64,000 bases of DNA from Hormiphora californensis (GCA_020137815.1 CM035355.1:657451-721450), one strand, 5' to 3'; counted from the stretch's first letter, positions 1 to 10,961 are shown. Notes: generated by a model not told the origin, from the letters alone. Translations and numbers: made by a program.

Positions 1-14
1 GCGCATGAGCAACA

Positions 15-659
15 ATGAACAATTTTGAAACGGTTATCAGTGCAGAAAACCTCGAGAAACAGCTGCGTGAATGTAAAGAAGAACTTGACCGCCATCGGGT
101 TAGCGTGATCGAGCTTCAGCAAACGGTCATCAACCACCAGAACCAACAACTCAGTACAGTGACAGCATCGGTGCAGAAGGTGAAAGCCTACTCTACTGTG
201 CTAGCACAGAATTGTGCTGCAACCTCCCCCAAAGTGGGAAAACCACTACCAGTGAATCATCCTACTCCCGTCCTACAGCCTGGAAGAGAGAAGAACATGG
301 TTGTGTTTGGTCTCCCAGAAACAACCGATAGAGTAGCTAAAACTACTTTAGACGAACTTTTTGAGGAATTAAAAGAGAAACCGAAAGTGACTACGATGAA
401 ACGCATCGGCGAAAGAAATGAGAAGCGCCCTAGACCGCTCTTAGTATCCCTGGAGAAGAGAGCGACTCTCCTCGCACTCCTCAGAAAGGCACGAAACCTC
501 AAAGACTCCAAACAATTTTCAGCTGTTTATCTCTCTCCGGATCTTACGCCCTCTGAACTGAAAGAGCAAAAAGCTCTAAGGTCCACTTTGAAGCGGATAC
601 GATCAGAAGATCCTGACGGCTGCTACTTCATCCGTAATAATGTTATCCAAGTGGGATAG
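15..659 (+). CDS. LINE ORF1 protein, C-terminal part (coiled coil plus RNA-binding-like domain)
   Basis: The frame is open for about 214 residues from the ATG at 15 and probably continues left of the window. Residues 10-65 are rich in Leu/Glu/Lys/Gln and look like a coiled coil. From residue about 93 there is a hydrophobic strand (KNMVVFGLPE), then a basic RIGERNEKRPRPLLVSL stretch, and a helix-rich end with VYLSPDLTPSEL. This order is typical of ORF1 proteins of CR1/L2-type LINEs, which bind the element's RNA. About 70 bases after the stop there is a GCGGGATATAAACTG sequence and a (TTA)n run, like a LINE 3' end. No ORF2 follows, so this is an isolated ORF1-like unit or a deleted copy. The assignment rests on layout and motifs, not on a database match. 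Confidence 0.55.
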   Translation: MNNFETVISAENLEKQLRECKEELDRHRVSVIELQQTVINHQNQQLSTVTASVQKVKAYSTVLAQNCAATSPKVGKPLPVNHPTPVLQPGREKNMVVFGLPETTDRVAKTTLDELFEELKEKPKVTTMKRIGERNEKRPRPLLVSLEKRATLLALLRKARNLKDSKQFSAVYLSPDLTPSELKEQKALRSTLKRIRSEDPDGCYFIRNNVIQVG

Positions 660-763
660 TTCCCCACTAACTCACCGTTATCAGAGAACCGTGCTAGGAG
701 CAGGCAGTCTACTGCAGTCCCTTTCAAATTAAGGAAAACGAGTTGTCTGTATACAAACTGTGT

Positions 764-808
764 CAGTGCGGGATATAAACTGTTACTATTATTATTATTA
801 TTATTATT
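764..808 (+). repeat. LINE-type 3' end with (TTA)n tail
   Basis: The sequence GTGCGGGATATAAACTG is followed by a TTA trinucleotide run at about 786-808. LINE B ends very similarly near 61540 (TATATAAGCGCGG then ATT repeats). CR1/L2-group LINEs end in short tandem repeats instead of poly(A), so this probably marks the 3' end of the element that supplied the ORF at 15-659. From 809 to 1022 I see only AT-rich sequence and a CGCGCGC patch. Confidence 0.5.
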
Positions 809-1022
809 CCAATTTAAAAAGAGTTCTAAAAGTTTTTTAAAAAACAACTTGAAAAGAGCTAGAGCTACTGTGCGCGCGTCGTAAAATCTCAAGATTGATT
901 ACACAATGCAATGCAACGCACGAAAGAAATTGATTTAACGACGCAATGCAACGCGCGCGCGGCATTAGGAGACTTATTATTAATTTTTAAAAGCTTTTCC
1001 AACTTGTTTTTCCAGTTTATTT

Positions 1023-1410
1023 ATAAGGAACCATAATAAAGTTCAAGAGCGCACCCCATCCAAGAGCGTACCACCTGCAAAAGACACCACTCCAAGAGCG
1101 CACCACATCAAAGAGAGCTCCCCATCCAGAAGATACCGCGCGCAGGGGACACCACGCGCAGAAGAGACCGTACGCGCAAATACAACGCCGCGCTGGTCTC
1201 TTCTGCGCGTGGTGTCCCCTGCGCGCGGTATCTTCTGGATGGGGAGCTCTCTTTGATGTGGTGCGCTCTTGAAGTGGTGTCTTCTGGAGGTGGTGCGCTC
1301 TTGGATGTGGTCTCTCTTGGGTATGGTGCGCTCTCAGGTGTGGTCTCTCTTCGATAGGGTGCGCTCTTGGGTGCTCTTGGAGGCTCTTGAACTTTATTAT
1401 GGTTCCTTAT
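1023..1410. mobile_element. Foldback MITE, family F1, copy 1
   Basis: The ends are inverted copies of one another: ATAAGGAACCATAATAAAG at the left and CTTTATTATGGTTCCTTAT at the right. The inner arms also pair, around a centre near 1190, through GAGCTCCCCATCCAGAAGAT and its complement. The arms are built from degenerate repeats of AAGAGCGCACCAC or its reverse. Near-identical copies lie at 18876-19259 and, diverged, at 27121-27648. There is no coding capacity, so it is a non-autonomous element. The right end runs straight into the retroelement ORF that follows. Confidence 0.85.
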
Positions 1411-2481
1411 TTATTCGTGGGAAAGCATATCTCGGACATTGAGAGGAGGATCCTAGCACTCCCTGTCAAGATGGGAGGTATGGCATTGGAAAATCCGGTA
1501 CAAACGGCTAATCAAGAATACAATAATTCCCGTTTTGCTACCGGACCACTAGTGTCTCTTATCCTGGCGGAGGAGGACTGTCCAAAAAACATCATGGATG
1601 CCGAGATGAAAAGCGGAAAGTTGAAGAAGAAGTGTGCCGACGCCACTGATGAGAGGCATGCAACGGAGCGTGCAGATATCTTGACAGGACTTGATATGAA
1701 GACACAGCGGGCAATGGAGCTATGTTCCGAACCTGGTGCTTCTAGTTGGCTAACTGCTCGACCGCTACAGAAACTCGGTCATGAGCTCAACCAGCTTGAG
1801 TTTGTCGATGCCATTCGGCTCAGATACTGTTTCCACTTCCCGGACCTGATCGGGAAATGCGGCTGTGGGGCACAAAACAGCAGTGACCACGCCTTGATCT
1901 GCAAGGTTGGAGGCTTTGACATGTGGAGACACGACCACCTTCGGGATACCCTGGCCGATATTCTCCGGTACGCGGGATTTAAACCCGTTAACACTGAACA
2001 GCCAATGTTGCCCTGTGATGGATTCAACTTGCCAATCAGTGCAAATACCAAAGCTGAAGCACGAATGGACATTGTCTGTCGTGGCTTGTGGTCTGACATG
2101 CAGGCCAGTTTCATGGATGTACGGGTTTTCCATCCAAACGCCCCATCCTATCTGAAGGTGCCCATCTCCAACCTGTATAAACAGCACCAAAATCAAAAGA
2201 AACTGGCATACATGCGAAGGGTACAAGAAGTGGAGCAGGGTTCATTCACCCCTCTTGTATTCTCCACATCGGGAGGTTTTGCTGCAGAGGTTGGGAAGGT
2301 TTTGGACAAAGCGGCCAGCAAGATTTGTCAGAAACACAAGGAGTGTTACGCTGAAACAGTGTCCTTCATCCGAGAAAAGACACGATTCAGTTTGCTAAGA
2401 TCAACACTTGTTGCGCTTCGGGGCACTAAGAGAAGGGTTGTCCGAGTCAGTGTGGAAGATGTAGATTTTCGAGATAAGTGA
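1399..2481 (+). CDS. Retroelement protein, C-terminal part with restriction-like endonuclease-type region
   Basis: A 360-residue open frame whose first ATG lies inside the terminal repeat of the MITE, so the true N-terminus was cut off by that insertion. It starts with LPVKMGGMALENP, resembling the region just after a reverse-transcriptase core. It continues with a cysteine/histidine knuckle (KCGCGAQNSSDHALICK), then GGFDMWRHDHLRD, ARMDIVCRGLW and MDVRVFHPN, and finally YMRRVQEVEQGSFTPLVFS. I read these as a zinc knuckle plus a PD-(D/E)XK-like nuclease, as in R2/NeSL-type non-LTR retrotransposons. The family is inferred from motif order. A decayed relative split by a palindrome lies at 25337-26870. 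The frame shows no stops, so this copy is fairly young. Confidence 0.6.
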   Translation: MVPYLFVGKHISDIERRILALPVKMGGMALENPVQTANQEYNNSRFATGPLVSLILAEEDCPKNIMDAEMKSGKLKKKCADATDERHATERADILTGLDMKTQRAMELCSEPGASSWLTARPLQKLGHELNQLEFVDAIRLRYCFHFPDLIGKCGCGAQNSSDHALICKVGGFDMWRHDHLRDTLADILRYAGFKPVNTEQPMLPCDGFNLPISANTKAEARMDIVCRGLWSDMQASFMDVRVFHPNAPSYLKVPISNLYKQHQNQKKLAYMRRVQEVEQGSFTPLVFSTSGGFAAEVGKVLDKAASKICQKHKECYAETVSFIREKTRFSLLRSTLVALRGTKRRVVRVSVEDVDFRDK

Positions 2482-2642
2482 GCAGAGAGAGGGAGAATGA
2501 GAGTATGAAGGTGTGTGGGTAATTTATTATAATTTTTATTGTTTTGGGCCAGCGTTTTAACTTTCAGACCTTCATTTTTCCTAAATTCTGTATTTCCGAC
2601 ACGTAAATAAAGCTCCTTCTTTAGAAGTATGAAACTGACAGC

Positions 2643-5600
2643 ATGCCTTTGACAAGAAGGGAGGTTCAGCCCGTAAAATTAGCACAAATCAGTCATGTGA
2701 CGACTGATTTAAGTGTCCCTAAGACACACAATCTCGAGGAAACAACCTACATATCATTATGTGGACTTATGAAACAGCTTGGGGACGTAGCTACTTATGC
2801 AGATGAGATTTTTACAAACTTGTACACCATCGCTAAAGAGTGAGAACATTATTATATATTTGTTAAGTAAAGAAACACTTTAGAAAGATCGTTGGTCCTA
2901 GTCATCGATTGTAAATCTTGTCGAGAGTAGCTTTTTAATGTTCGTTCATTTTAATATCAGTACCTGTGAACGTTCGGAGAGACTACGACAAAAAGTGAAC
3001 AACTTGAACGACTGTTTACTTACTGGTGATGTCGATCTACTGAGCCCAGCTGGTCCTGGACCTTTCACTAAAACTCAGAAATTGTTCGTCAATTTGAGCC
3101 GCCCAAAAGCTGTAAGTTTAATAGATAAAGTTAGAAGATTACGGAAAGAATCTTCCTTGTAATATGATCAGTGAACTAAATTTAGTTAGGTGTTCTGAGG
3201 TTTAGTGGGTTGTGTACTAAAATAATATTCAATACCACTTTTCTCCAGATTTTGGACAAGTACAAAGAAGCAGAACCGATGCCCCCACTGGCTGAACTTG
3301 CTGAGTTCGTTGTTGATGATCAGCTATCACAGCCACATGTAAGTGCAGCAATGCATTAATGTCACTTTAATGGAGACGTGGAGAGTTGCCTATTAGCAGC
3401 AACATCTCCTATTTCTAATCTTCTATCTCTCATCTGCTATTTCTCATCTCTCTCTCTCCCCATTTGTTTGTCACACTTTTGTGCAAACAGTTTGCCAAAT
3501 ATCAGTACAGACAGACAAAAAGAATCTCCTGTATAACAGTCCCTTCTATATGTATAATGTGAAGTTCCAGGATCTTATTTCACCACATTTGAATCATTAG
3601 ATTTCCAAAAAGGTAGCACTATAGGAGTGTGAGGCGAGTTCTGAACACTGCAGTGAGTATGAAAACGAGAGCACTAAATTGGCAGCAATTAAGCGAATCA
3701 TTATCATTGGATTTTCATACCATGCTCACGCATTTTCTTGTACAGAATCAGTGAGAAATTACAAAACATAGCCTTATACACAGTTTATGAGAACATATTA
3801 CTAATATAGTCAGGGCATATGATGCCAAAATAAATTAAAAATGGGCATAATTGTTATCAAGCTAATTTCACTTCTAGTAGACTCTATTAGGTCCCTAGAA
3901 ACACCAAAAAAATTGGTCGCGGTTTTATCAATGAAGAAGTTGGGTTTTTGGCCTTCTGGCGAAAACCAAAACGGGGCTTAGGAAAGGAGTAGAGACAAAT
4001 CTAAGGACACTAAAATGTGTAGCGTCCTCGCATTAGTGGGGATAGGTGCGGAAATTAAGTCTCTATCTCATCTGGTTAATTAGATAATTGGATAATTAGA
4101 TATGCGCATAAACGTATTTTGGCTAAATGGCTATAGCCACTTAGGAATGGGTTAGAGACTTTTCACTGGCGCCATTTTGTAGGCAATAGCCAAGTTATTG
4201 GGGGTCGACGTCGAACTTTTAAGCTCTATCTCTAACCGTTTGACCGCTATTTGGCATTAAAGATGCTCAAAATGAGCAAAAAACGGTAAAAAGCCCGATT
4301 CTGAGTATCTTTAAAGCCAAATAGCGGCCAAACGGTTGGAGATAGAGCTTTAAAGTTCGACGTGGACCCCCCATAACTTGGCTATTGCCTACAAAATGGC
4401 ACCAGTGAAAAGTCTCTAAACCATTCCTAAGTGGCTATAGCCATATAATAGCCAAAATACGGTTATGCGCATATCTAATTATCCAATTATCTAATTAACC
4501 AGATGAGATAGAGACTTAATTTCCGCACCCACCCCCACTAATGCGAGGACGCTACACATTTTAGTGTCCTTAGATTTGTCTCTACTCCTTTCCTAAGCCC
4601 CGTTTTGGTTTTCGCCAGAAGGCCAAAACATAGGTAAAAGGGCGTGGCCCAAAAACCCAACTTCTTCATTGATAAAACCGCGACCAATTTTTTTGGTGTT
4701 TCTAGGGACCTAATAGAGTCTACTAGAAGTGAAATTAGCTTGATAACAATTATGCCCATATTTTGTCATCATATGCCCTGACTAATAATAAAAGTAATTA
4801 CTAATCCAGCTCGACCAATGAAACACAACGACATTGTATTGACATTGTCGATAGTGATAGCACTGGCACAAATCACTGCGCTGGCAAGCGCAAAGGTTGC
4901 CATTCCCCCTCCCCCAAAAGCGCTGCCAGAAACGCAGTTATACGTTTTATGGATGTTTGGCTGAAAAACCGGATTTCGAAAGTCTATAGCGTCGCTCCCT
5001 TTCATCGGATTGACTTGAAATTTGGAATGTATACCCGGCTTGGGGTCCTTTAGTTAAGCTTAAAATTTCAAATCTCTATCTCATCTGGGACGGAAGTTAC
5101 AGACTGGTCCCATTTGCTGAAGATTCAGTGTAACGGACACGTGCGTACGCGCGCGCATAGGAGAGACGCTTTTTCTGAGCACGGTTCTGAACAAACGGAA
5201 AGAGATAGAGACTTCTCGTTTTCACTAGCTTGTAGATCTACTCAATTATTGTGTTATTAGCGGGGTGAGGTTTTCAATCATCCCCAGGAACGTCCTACAG
5301 AACGTCTTAAAGTCGTCATTTTTCAGACTCTGACCGAACTTCTTTGAGCTCAATTTACACCCTTAAGACGGATTCTAATCGAAAAACGAAGACTATATCA
5401 TGGAAAGAAAATCGTCTAAACTTTCAGAAACCATATTTCGAATTTTCAAAACTGCATGTATAAGCGTCTTAAAACGCGTCTGAAGTGTTATGACTGTTTA
5501 AAAATAGATATGACGATATGGTTTTTTTCGCCATAGTGATCTCAAATCTTATCCAATCGATCTCAAACTTGGTCAGTGTCTCCATCTAGGTAATCCCGAT

Positions 5601-8600
5601 GATATGACGTCATAATTATGACGTCATAACGTCTTGACGTCATTTTATGACGTCAAAATGACGTCAAAAATGAAATTTTCTCAATTTCGCGATTCCATCC
5701 TCTCTGTACCTGTTCTACTACATCTGAATGGATAAAAATCCCAAAAATGATGCAAATTATACCAAAACTAATTGAAATTAGTAGGCCGGAAAGGTTGCCC
5801 TATCATTTGAGCTACCTTTGGCACCAGTACATTCCCTTTTGAAGATAGAGTAAACATCTGCCATACCCTGTCTGTACCCCGTGAATGTTACGGTGGCAAA
5901 GGTAGCTCAAATCATAGGGCAACCTTTCCGGCCTACTAATTTCAATTAGTTTTGGTATATTCCCCTTCCCTTCTTATACAATCAGGGTGCTAAGCTGTGG
6001 TAAGGTCTTCAAAACCCGTTCATCCCGCAGAATCAAGATTGAATCCAGTCATGCTTCAAATTCATTATGATCCCCCATTATTACATTTCATCTACTATTT
6101 CATGTGAAGAAGCATACGTAATTGCTCTATGTGCAGTTAGGACAGGTGGTGACAGATCTACATAAAGACACACACTCTCTTCTTAAAACATTGTATTTCA
6201 TTGAACAATCCCAAAATTAGTAGTCGGTCTTGTACCATCGTATGAGCTTCCAATTGATTCAGGAAAGTATGAAATACTAAAGTATAGTAAAGTGTACTAG
6301 CACCCTCCCACCTGCAGTATGCCCCCTCTGAGAGGGGCCCTCTCCTAACTCCGAGGGGCGAAAGTCAAGGTGATTATGCGGTGCTATGTGATTAGAAAAT
6401 CAATCATATTAGACGACATCCCGGGTGGGGAGAGAGAAAAGGAGAACACTTGTTATACCCATGGTAACCTAGGAACAATTTACCTCTGCAGCACCAGTGT
6501 CATTTCTCTCTCATTTCTCTCATTGTGCTGTGTGTCATGCTCGACCCTCTTTCACCACACCCTGCTTAGTTATGTATTGTGAATCTTATGATATTCCTGT
6601 ACGAAGCTCTTCTGGTAAACGTGTTAACCTCACTCTTCACGTGTCACAACCTGTACACATTACCCTGGTGAGATAAGGGGCCTTTAATCACTTCAAAATT
6701 ATAGTGTTCAGTCGGACCATGATTGCTCGGGGGAAATGGTTTTACCCGGTACTAAGCTTTCGATTAAAACTTTATTGTCTTGACAGTTGACACATACCAC
6801 CTCTGCAGGGACATGATATCGAGGGTTCAGACAGTATGATATCTCTTCCCACTCCCCCACCACACCTTACAGACCTTACAGACCTCTCTCTAGCAGACAA
6901 TCTCCCCTCTCCGATCTCCGACCATTTCCTAACAGATCCCAACATAACAGACAACTCTCTCCCTCCTCCTCCTCCACTACACATCATATCAGCAACAGAC
7001 AACCCGACCACTAGCGGTCCACCAGATGACCACATCCCAACAACACCTCCTGATTTTCAGAAACTCTACTCCGACCCTGCCCTGTTTATCAATGCTTGGC
7101 TAGAACTCATGGAGAGAGAGGCTCAGGAGATGAGGCGACACAGGAAGAGAAGTTTCAAGAAGAAGGCGGATGGGAAACCAAAGATTGCTACACTGAAGAA
7201 GAAGGTTGGTTAGCTACTAGTTGGTTAGCACTATTGGTTAGCACTATTAGCACTATTGGTTAGCACTATTGGTTAGCACTATTAGCTAGGTTGGTTCGCA
7301 CTTTTGGTTAGCACTATTACCTAGGTTGGTTCGCACTATTGGTTAGCTCTATTAGCACTATTGGTTAGCACTATTAGCTAGCACTATTAGCACTATTGGT
7401 TAGCACTATTGGTTAACACTATTAGCTAGGTTGGTTAGCACTATTGGTTAGCACTATTAGCACTATTGGTTAGCACTATTGGTTAGCACTATTAGCACTA
7501 TTGGTTAGCACTATTGGTTAGCACTATTAGCACTATTGGTTAGCACTATTGGTTAGCACTATTAGCACTATTGGTTAGCTCTACTGGTTAACACTATTAG
7601 CACTAAGTTTCTGTACCCACTGTCCACACGTGTTTGTGTCTGTGTGTCTCCTGTTATCACTAGAAAAGTGACGTGTGGTCTAATAACTGTGTAATACTAC
7701 TGCAAGGGTGTCGGATTATGTGTGTAATTTAAGATTTATAGCCTATAAATTATAGGGGATGCACACAAGTGACGTCATTAGATGACGTCATATCTCCATT
7801 ACAGGTCCATGACCCCAAGACGAAAGGGTTTGCGATTGTGGATGTTAGCTTGCCAGTACAGTATGAGACACTCTCAGTTGCCCAGTCCTTGACAGCCATG
7901 GAACCCCTCTCAGCTACTCTAAACAGGAAGAAATATGGAAGTCGTAGCGGCACTTATAGCACAGGTATATGACTAGTGGTCGAGTCAAAAAACTTTATCT
8001 GAGAGTCATCACCAACCAGATTCTGATAAAATGTCAACATCCCCTGCAGATGATACGAGAAGTATGACATCACATTTCTAACATCCCCTGCAGATGATAC
8101 GAGAAGTATGACATCACATTTCTAACATCCCCTGCAGATGATACGAGAAGTATGACATCAACCTCATCATCCAATAACCCTGGTTATGCCTCCCTTGGTT
8201 CCCCTCCTCCTGCTGAGAATGACGTCACCCCCATCTCATCCCCACAACAGAGCTCCCCTCGGAGACAATGTAGTACGCCCATCATAGCGGAGCAGCCACA
8301 AATACAAATCATGTCGCCCACAGGTTTGTAGTGTTCTGGGGGGGGGAGCAGCCACAAATACAAATCATGTCGCCCACAGGTTTGTAGTGTCCCATCATAG
8401 CGGAACAGCCACAAATACAAATCATGTCGCCCACAGGTTTGTTGTGTTCTGGGGGGGGGGGAGCAGCCACAAATACAAATCATGTCGCCCACAGGTTTGT
8501 AGTGTTCTGGGGGGGGGGGAACAGCCACAAATACAAATCATGTCGCCCACAGGTTTGTTGTGTTCTGGGGGGGGGGGGGAACAGCCACAAATACAAATCA

Positions 8601-9635
8601 TGTCGCCCACAGGTTTGTTGTGTTCTGGGGGGGGGGGGGGGGGAGCAGCCACAAATACAAATCATGTCGCCCACAGGTTTGTAGTGTTCTGGGGGGGGGT
8701 GGAGCAGCCACAAATACAAATCATGTCGCCCACAGGTTGGTTGTGTTCTAACCCTCCTTTACATTTGCGGGTGGGGCGCGTGAAACACAGTCTAGTATAG
8801 GCAAAGGTTTGTGATGTAACTTGGTTGAGTAAGGGGTAAGTAACCTTGTTATGTTTTAACCCTCCTTTACTCGCGAAAAGGGGGTCGAGCTAGGCAAAAG
8901 TTACCCGGCTAATTCAACATATAATCTAGAAAGAGAGACATATAATCTAGAAAGAGAGAGGGGGTGCACGGAGTGGGGGTAATTATGGTTTGTTCTAGAA
9001 GAATGAAGATTACAGGTAAAAATGTGTTTTAATTGTTACTGTTTTCAGATATAGATTTGGGAATATCAGGGGACAGTCTACCACCACCCCTAGACGATCA
9101 CCTTCCATCACCACCTAATAGCCCCGGTAAGAGGGAGACTTTCCGAACCTGAATATTCCTCTTAGTTTGTGGAATGCTATCTTTCATTTTCGAATTCATA
9201 GAAATGTGAATGTCATTAGAGTTGTTGAAAGGCTTCCATGGCTTCAGAAATGTCACATTCTCATCCCACACAGATCTGCCACCCCCGATCGAGCCACCAT
9301 CCCCTCCACCTCCTCCGGCTCATGAGGTGCCGCAGTATGACTTCATCCGGCCTGCTAGCGTCTCAGTGGCTCAACGGATTCTGAAGACGGACGTTGTCCC
9401 TGAAGCGAAGGGAAGGGATAAACTGCTGGATATGATTAGATCAAGTAGTTTCAATCTCCGGCCAGTCCAAAAGGTATGTATTGATATATCAAGTTACAGT
9501 TAGTATGTCAAGTTACAGCCCCGCCTGCTGTTACCACCCTAACAATGTATTCTTCCTTGTGCTGTTTTTAATTTAAAAAAATAATAGTATGAACAATACA
9601 AATTCTTCCTAACTCCTCCCATTTCAAAACTAGAA

Positions 9636-9679
<44 letters not shown>

Positions 9680-9878
9680 TACTCTCTCTTACCCTCCCTA
9701 GTCCCTACTTCATATACTCTATATTCATCACCCCCCTTCCTAGCGACCTGCGATTGAAGAGGACCAAACGTATGCCACCTACCAAGGAACTGACGTCGCT
9801 TCAATACTTCAACGTCGCAAGTACCTTATGGATGAGGATTTTGATAGTGATTCCTCGGACGATGGAGAGTGGGATTAA
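2643..9878 (+). CDS. WASF: WAVE/SCAR family protein (Arp2/3 activator)
   Basis: Nine coding exons join in phase to 530 codons: 2643-2839, 2961-3111, 3249-3338, 6809-7204, 7805-7964, 8138-8323, 9049-9126, 9274-9473, 9744-9878. WAVE proteins sit in the Rac-controlled WAVE complex at the cell cortex and activate Arp2/3 to branch actin. The N-terminus begins MPLTRREVQP and continues as a WAVE homology domain (residues 1-146, resuming at 229-262 with FQKLYSDPALFINAWLEL), then a basic stretch KRSFKKKADGKPK. A Pro-rich middle follows, then a WH2 motif (467-486, RDKLLDMIRSSSFNLRPVQ), a central motif DVASILQRRKYL and an acidic tail ending in EWD. An insert of about 80 residues (147-228) splits the homology domain. 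The exon 6 acceptor is present three times and its donor about eight times. The exon 3 and exon 7 donors are strong. The length fits the family. Confidence 0.95.
3807..4784. mobile_element. Large palindromic foldback element, family F2, copy 1 (WAVE intron 3)
   Basis: About 980 bases form one nearly continuous imperfect palindrome with its centre near 4300. The ends are TAGTCAGGGCATATGATG and its complement. Matching arm segments include CTCTATCTCATCTGGTTAAT, GGCTATAGCCACTTAGGAAT and AGTAGAGACAAATCT, each found inverted on the other side. There is no spacer worth the name and no ORF beyond chance. A second member with the same core lies at 25741-26696. It could be a foldback transposon or the product of a hairpin-mediated duplication. 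Confidence 0.85.
5605..5666. promoter_or_regulatory. Cluster of five TGACGTCA palindromes (CRE-like)
   Basis: Perfect TGACGTCA octamers start at 5605, 5619, 5635, 5648 and 5659, in a 62-base stretch of WAVE intron 3. The octamer is the consensus site of CREB/ATF bZIP factors in animals. The spacing of 14, 16, 13 and 11 bases is close to helical spacing but not exact. It may be an intronic enhancer or a decayed short-repeat array. Two more near copies lie at about 7770-7790 next to exon 5. Confidence 0.4.
5757..5957. mobile_element. Short MITE-like inverted repeat
   Basis: Arms of about 65 bases begin TATACCAAAACTAATTGAAA at the left and end in its complement TTTCAATTAGTTTTGGTATA at the right. 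The inner arm GGAAAGGTTGCCCTATCAT is matched by ATAGGGCAACCTTTCC. A spacer of about 70 bases lies between them and holds no ORF. It lies in WAVE intron 3. The rest of that intron (4785-5600 and 5960-6800) shows nothing I recognise beyond AT-rich sequence. Confidence 0.75.
7205..7608 (+). repeat. Minisatellite in WAVE intron 4, starting at the splice donor
   Basis: About 400 bases of GGTTAGCACTATT alternating with AGCACTATT. The array starts at the donor of exon 4, whose first intron bases are GTTGGTTAGC, so the repeat motif and the donor share sequence. It fills most of the intron before exon 5 (7805). The donor GTTGGT is weak by consensus, and many similar GGTTAG strings follow it. Confidence 0.9.
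8036..8137 (+). repeat. Triplicated splice acceptor of WAVE exon 6
   Basis: The unit AACATCCCCTGCAG followed by ATGATACGAGAAG occurs three times with a 44-base period. This puts acceptor AGs at 8049, 8093 and 8137, each followed by the same exon start. Only the third opens into the long exon. The first two lead to a TAA after about ten codons (GATGATACGAGAAGTATGAC then ATCACATTTCTAA). Use of the proximal copies would cut WAVE before its WH2 and acidic parts. Confidence 0.85.
8285..8748 (+). repeat. Minisatellite of WAVE exon 6 end plus donor, with growing G runs
   Basis: About eight units of 60-65 bases, each holding GAGCAGCCACAAATACAAAT, ATGTCGCCCACAG and GTTTGTAGTGTTCT, then a G run of 8 to about 15. 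The first unit is the real end of exon 6, with its donor CACAG|GTTTGT. Each later unit repeats the coding end and the donor. The G runs mark the unit borders and could form G-quadruplexes. Open frames through this array on both strands are repeat artefacts. Confidence 0.9.
9643..9677 (+). repeat. (CT)n microsatellite, WAVE intron 8
   Basis: A pure CT run of about 35 bases shortly before the last WAVE exon. It extends the pyrimidine-rich region upstream of the acceptor TTCCTAG at 9743. Confidence 0.9.
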
Positions 9879-10384
9879 ATCGTGACGTCACTAACAGGGT
9901 GCTGCTGGGTACTATATAGGACTGGATTTTAGAGTACCAAATTGAAACTATTATAGGCCCTTTCATATAATGGGGGGTGGATTGAGTTAGATTGATTTGA
10001 GAGGAAATTTGAGCAGGGCTGTTGTTGCAGTTAGTAGCTTCTATATCATTATGTTTTATATGAAACTGAGAGTTTACAATTATTATACCTTGAGCTATAT
10101 CATCATTTTACGAGTCAAACTTACATCTTTTAACGTTTAACTTGGAATATATGAAAAAAGAAGACTCTATTAAGTTTTATTTTTCTCTTCGTTTTAACTT
10201 GTTTTTATGGAGGGGTAACATATTTTGTGTAACTCACATTTTGCATGGATCATTTTTTATAAATAATCGTCTATTATTTTGTTTGAAAGGTGGAACAAGG
10301 TTGCTAGTGGTGGTATTGCAGTAGTGGTGGTACTGCCAGTGCGTCTCGGTGAATGGAGGAGAGCTAACAAAGAGCTTCCTTCCT

Positions 10385-10388
<4 letters not shown>

Positions 10389-10471
<83 letters not shown>
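10389..10471 (+). repeat. (GA)n microsatellite
   Basis: GA repeats of about 80 bases with one GGTA interruption. The intergenic stretch 9879-10856 holds only this, AT-rich sequence that is probably the WAVE 3' UTR, and CT-rich sequence at 10550-10620. The Arg/Glu and Ser/Leu open frames here are products of the repeat. Confidence 0.9.
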
Positions 10472-10476
<5 letters not shown>

Positions 10477-10856
10477 GAGATTGTTGTTTTAATGTCGCAG
10501 CTGCAATCCCGGTGTTGCATGCAGCTGATATGAAGCATTCTCTCCTTCTCTATCCCTCTCTCTCTCTCCCTATCATCCTCTCCCTATCTTTCTCCCTCTA
10601 TAATATCTCTCTGTCTCACCGCGGAGTGTGACATACTGTGTGTATGATCCAGTGTCAGAGTGTATATCATGTTTCGCTCACTCTCAACATGTGTGTAACG
10701 CGCGATGACTCATCACCAGTTCTCTCCGCGCGGACCATCGCGCGCAGACATGAGAGTTTCAAATGTCGCACGTGCAGATGCGCCGCGCACTCCTTATCAC
10801 ACATCCATCCGTGTGTCCACTTTGTTTCTGTGTGCGTTGATTTGTTTGTCTGTGTG

Positions 10857-10961
10857 ATGGCGAGTTCGAGACGAGATCACCGATTTTCCTTTGAGAGTGA
10901 TCTCGAATCGGTGGCTTCACGAGGCAGCAGTGTCCGAGTCAATGCACCCTACAAACCAACG
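10857..10961 (+). CDS. Candidate first coding exon of an unidentified gene
   Basis: Thirty-five codons starting MASSRRDHRF and ending VNAPYKPT, followed by a usable donor ACG|GTTAGT. The composition (SFESDLESVASRGSS) is Ser/Glu/Arg-rich and looks like a real coding exon, not random sequence. An upstream in-frame ATG at 10638 would extend it through less protein-like sequence. No following exon can be recognised because the next 4 kb is low-complexity and error-prone. It could also be the 5' exon of the membrane-protein gene at 18 kb. I cannot show a link. Confidence 0.35.

Noticed and set aside
3841-4759. Short frames on both strands reading MGIIVIKLISLLVDS and similar
   Set aside because: The same peptide arises from both arms of the palindrome; no start context, no family resemblance.
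8184-8800. Several open frames on both strands with TNTNHVAHRFVVFW-like repeats
   Set aside because: Products of the exon 6 donor minisatellite in the WAVE gene; only the first unit is coding, in the WAVE frame.
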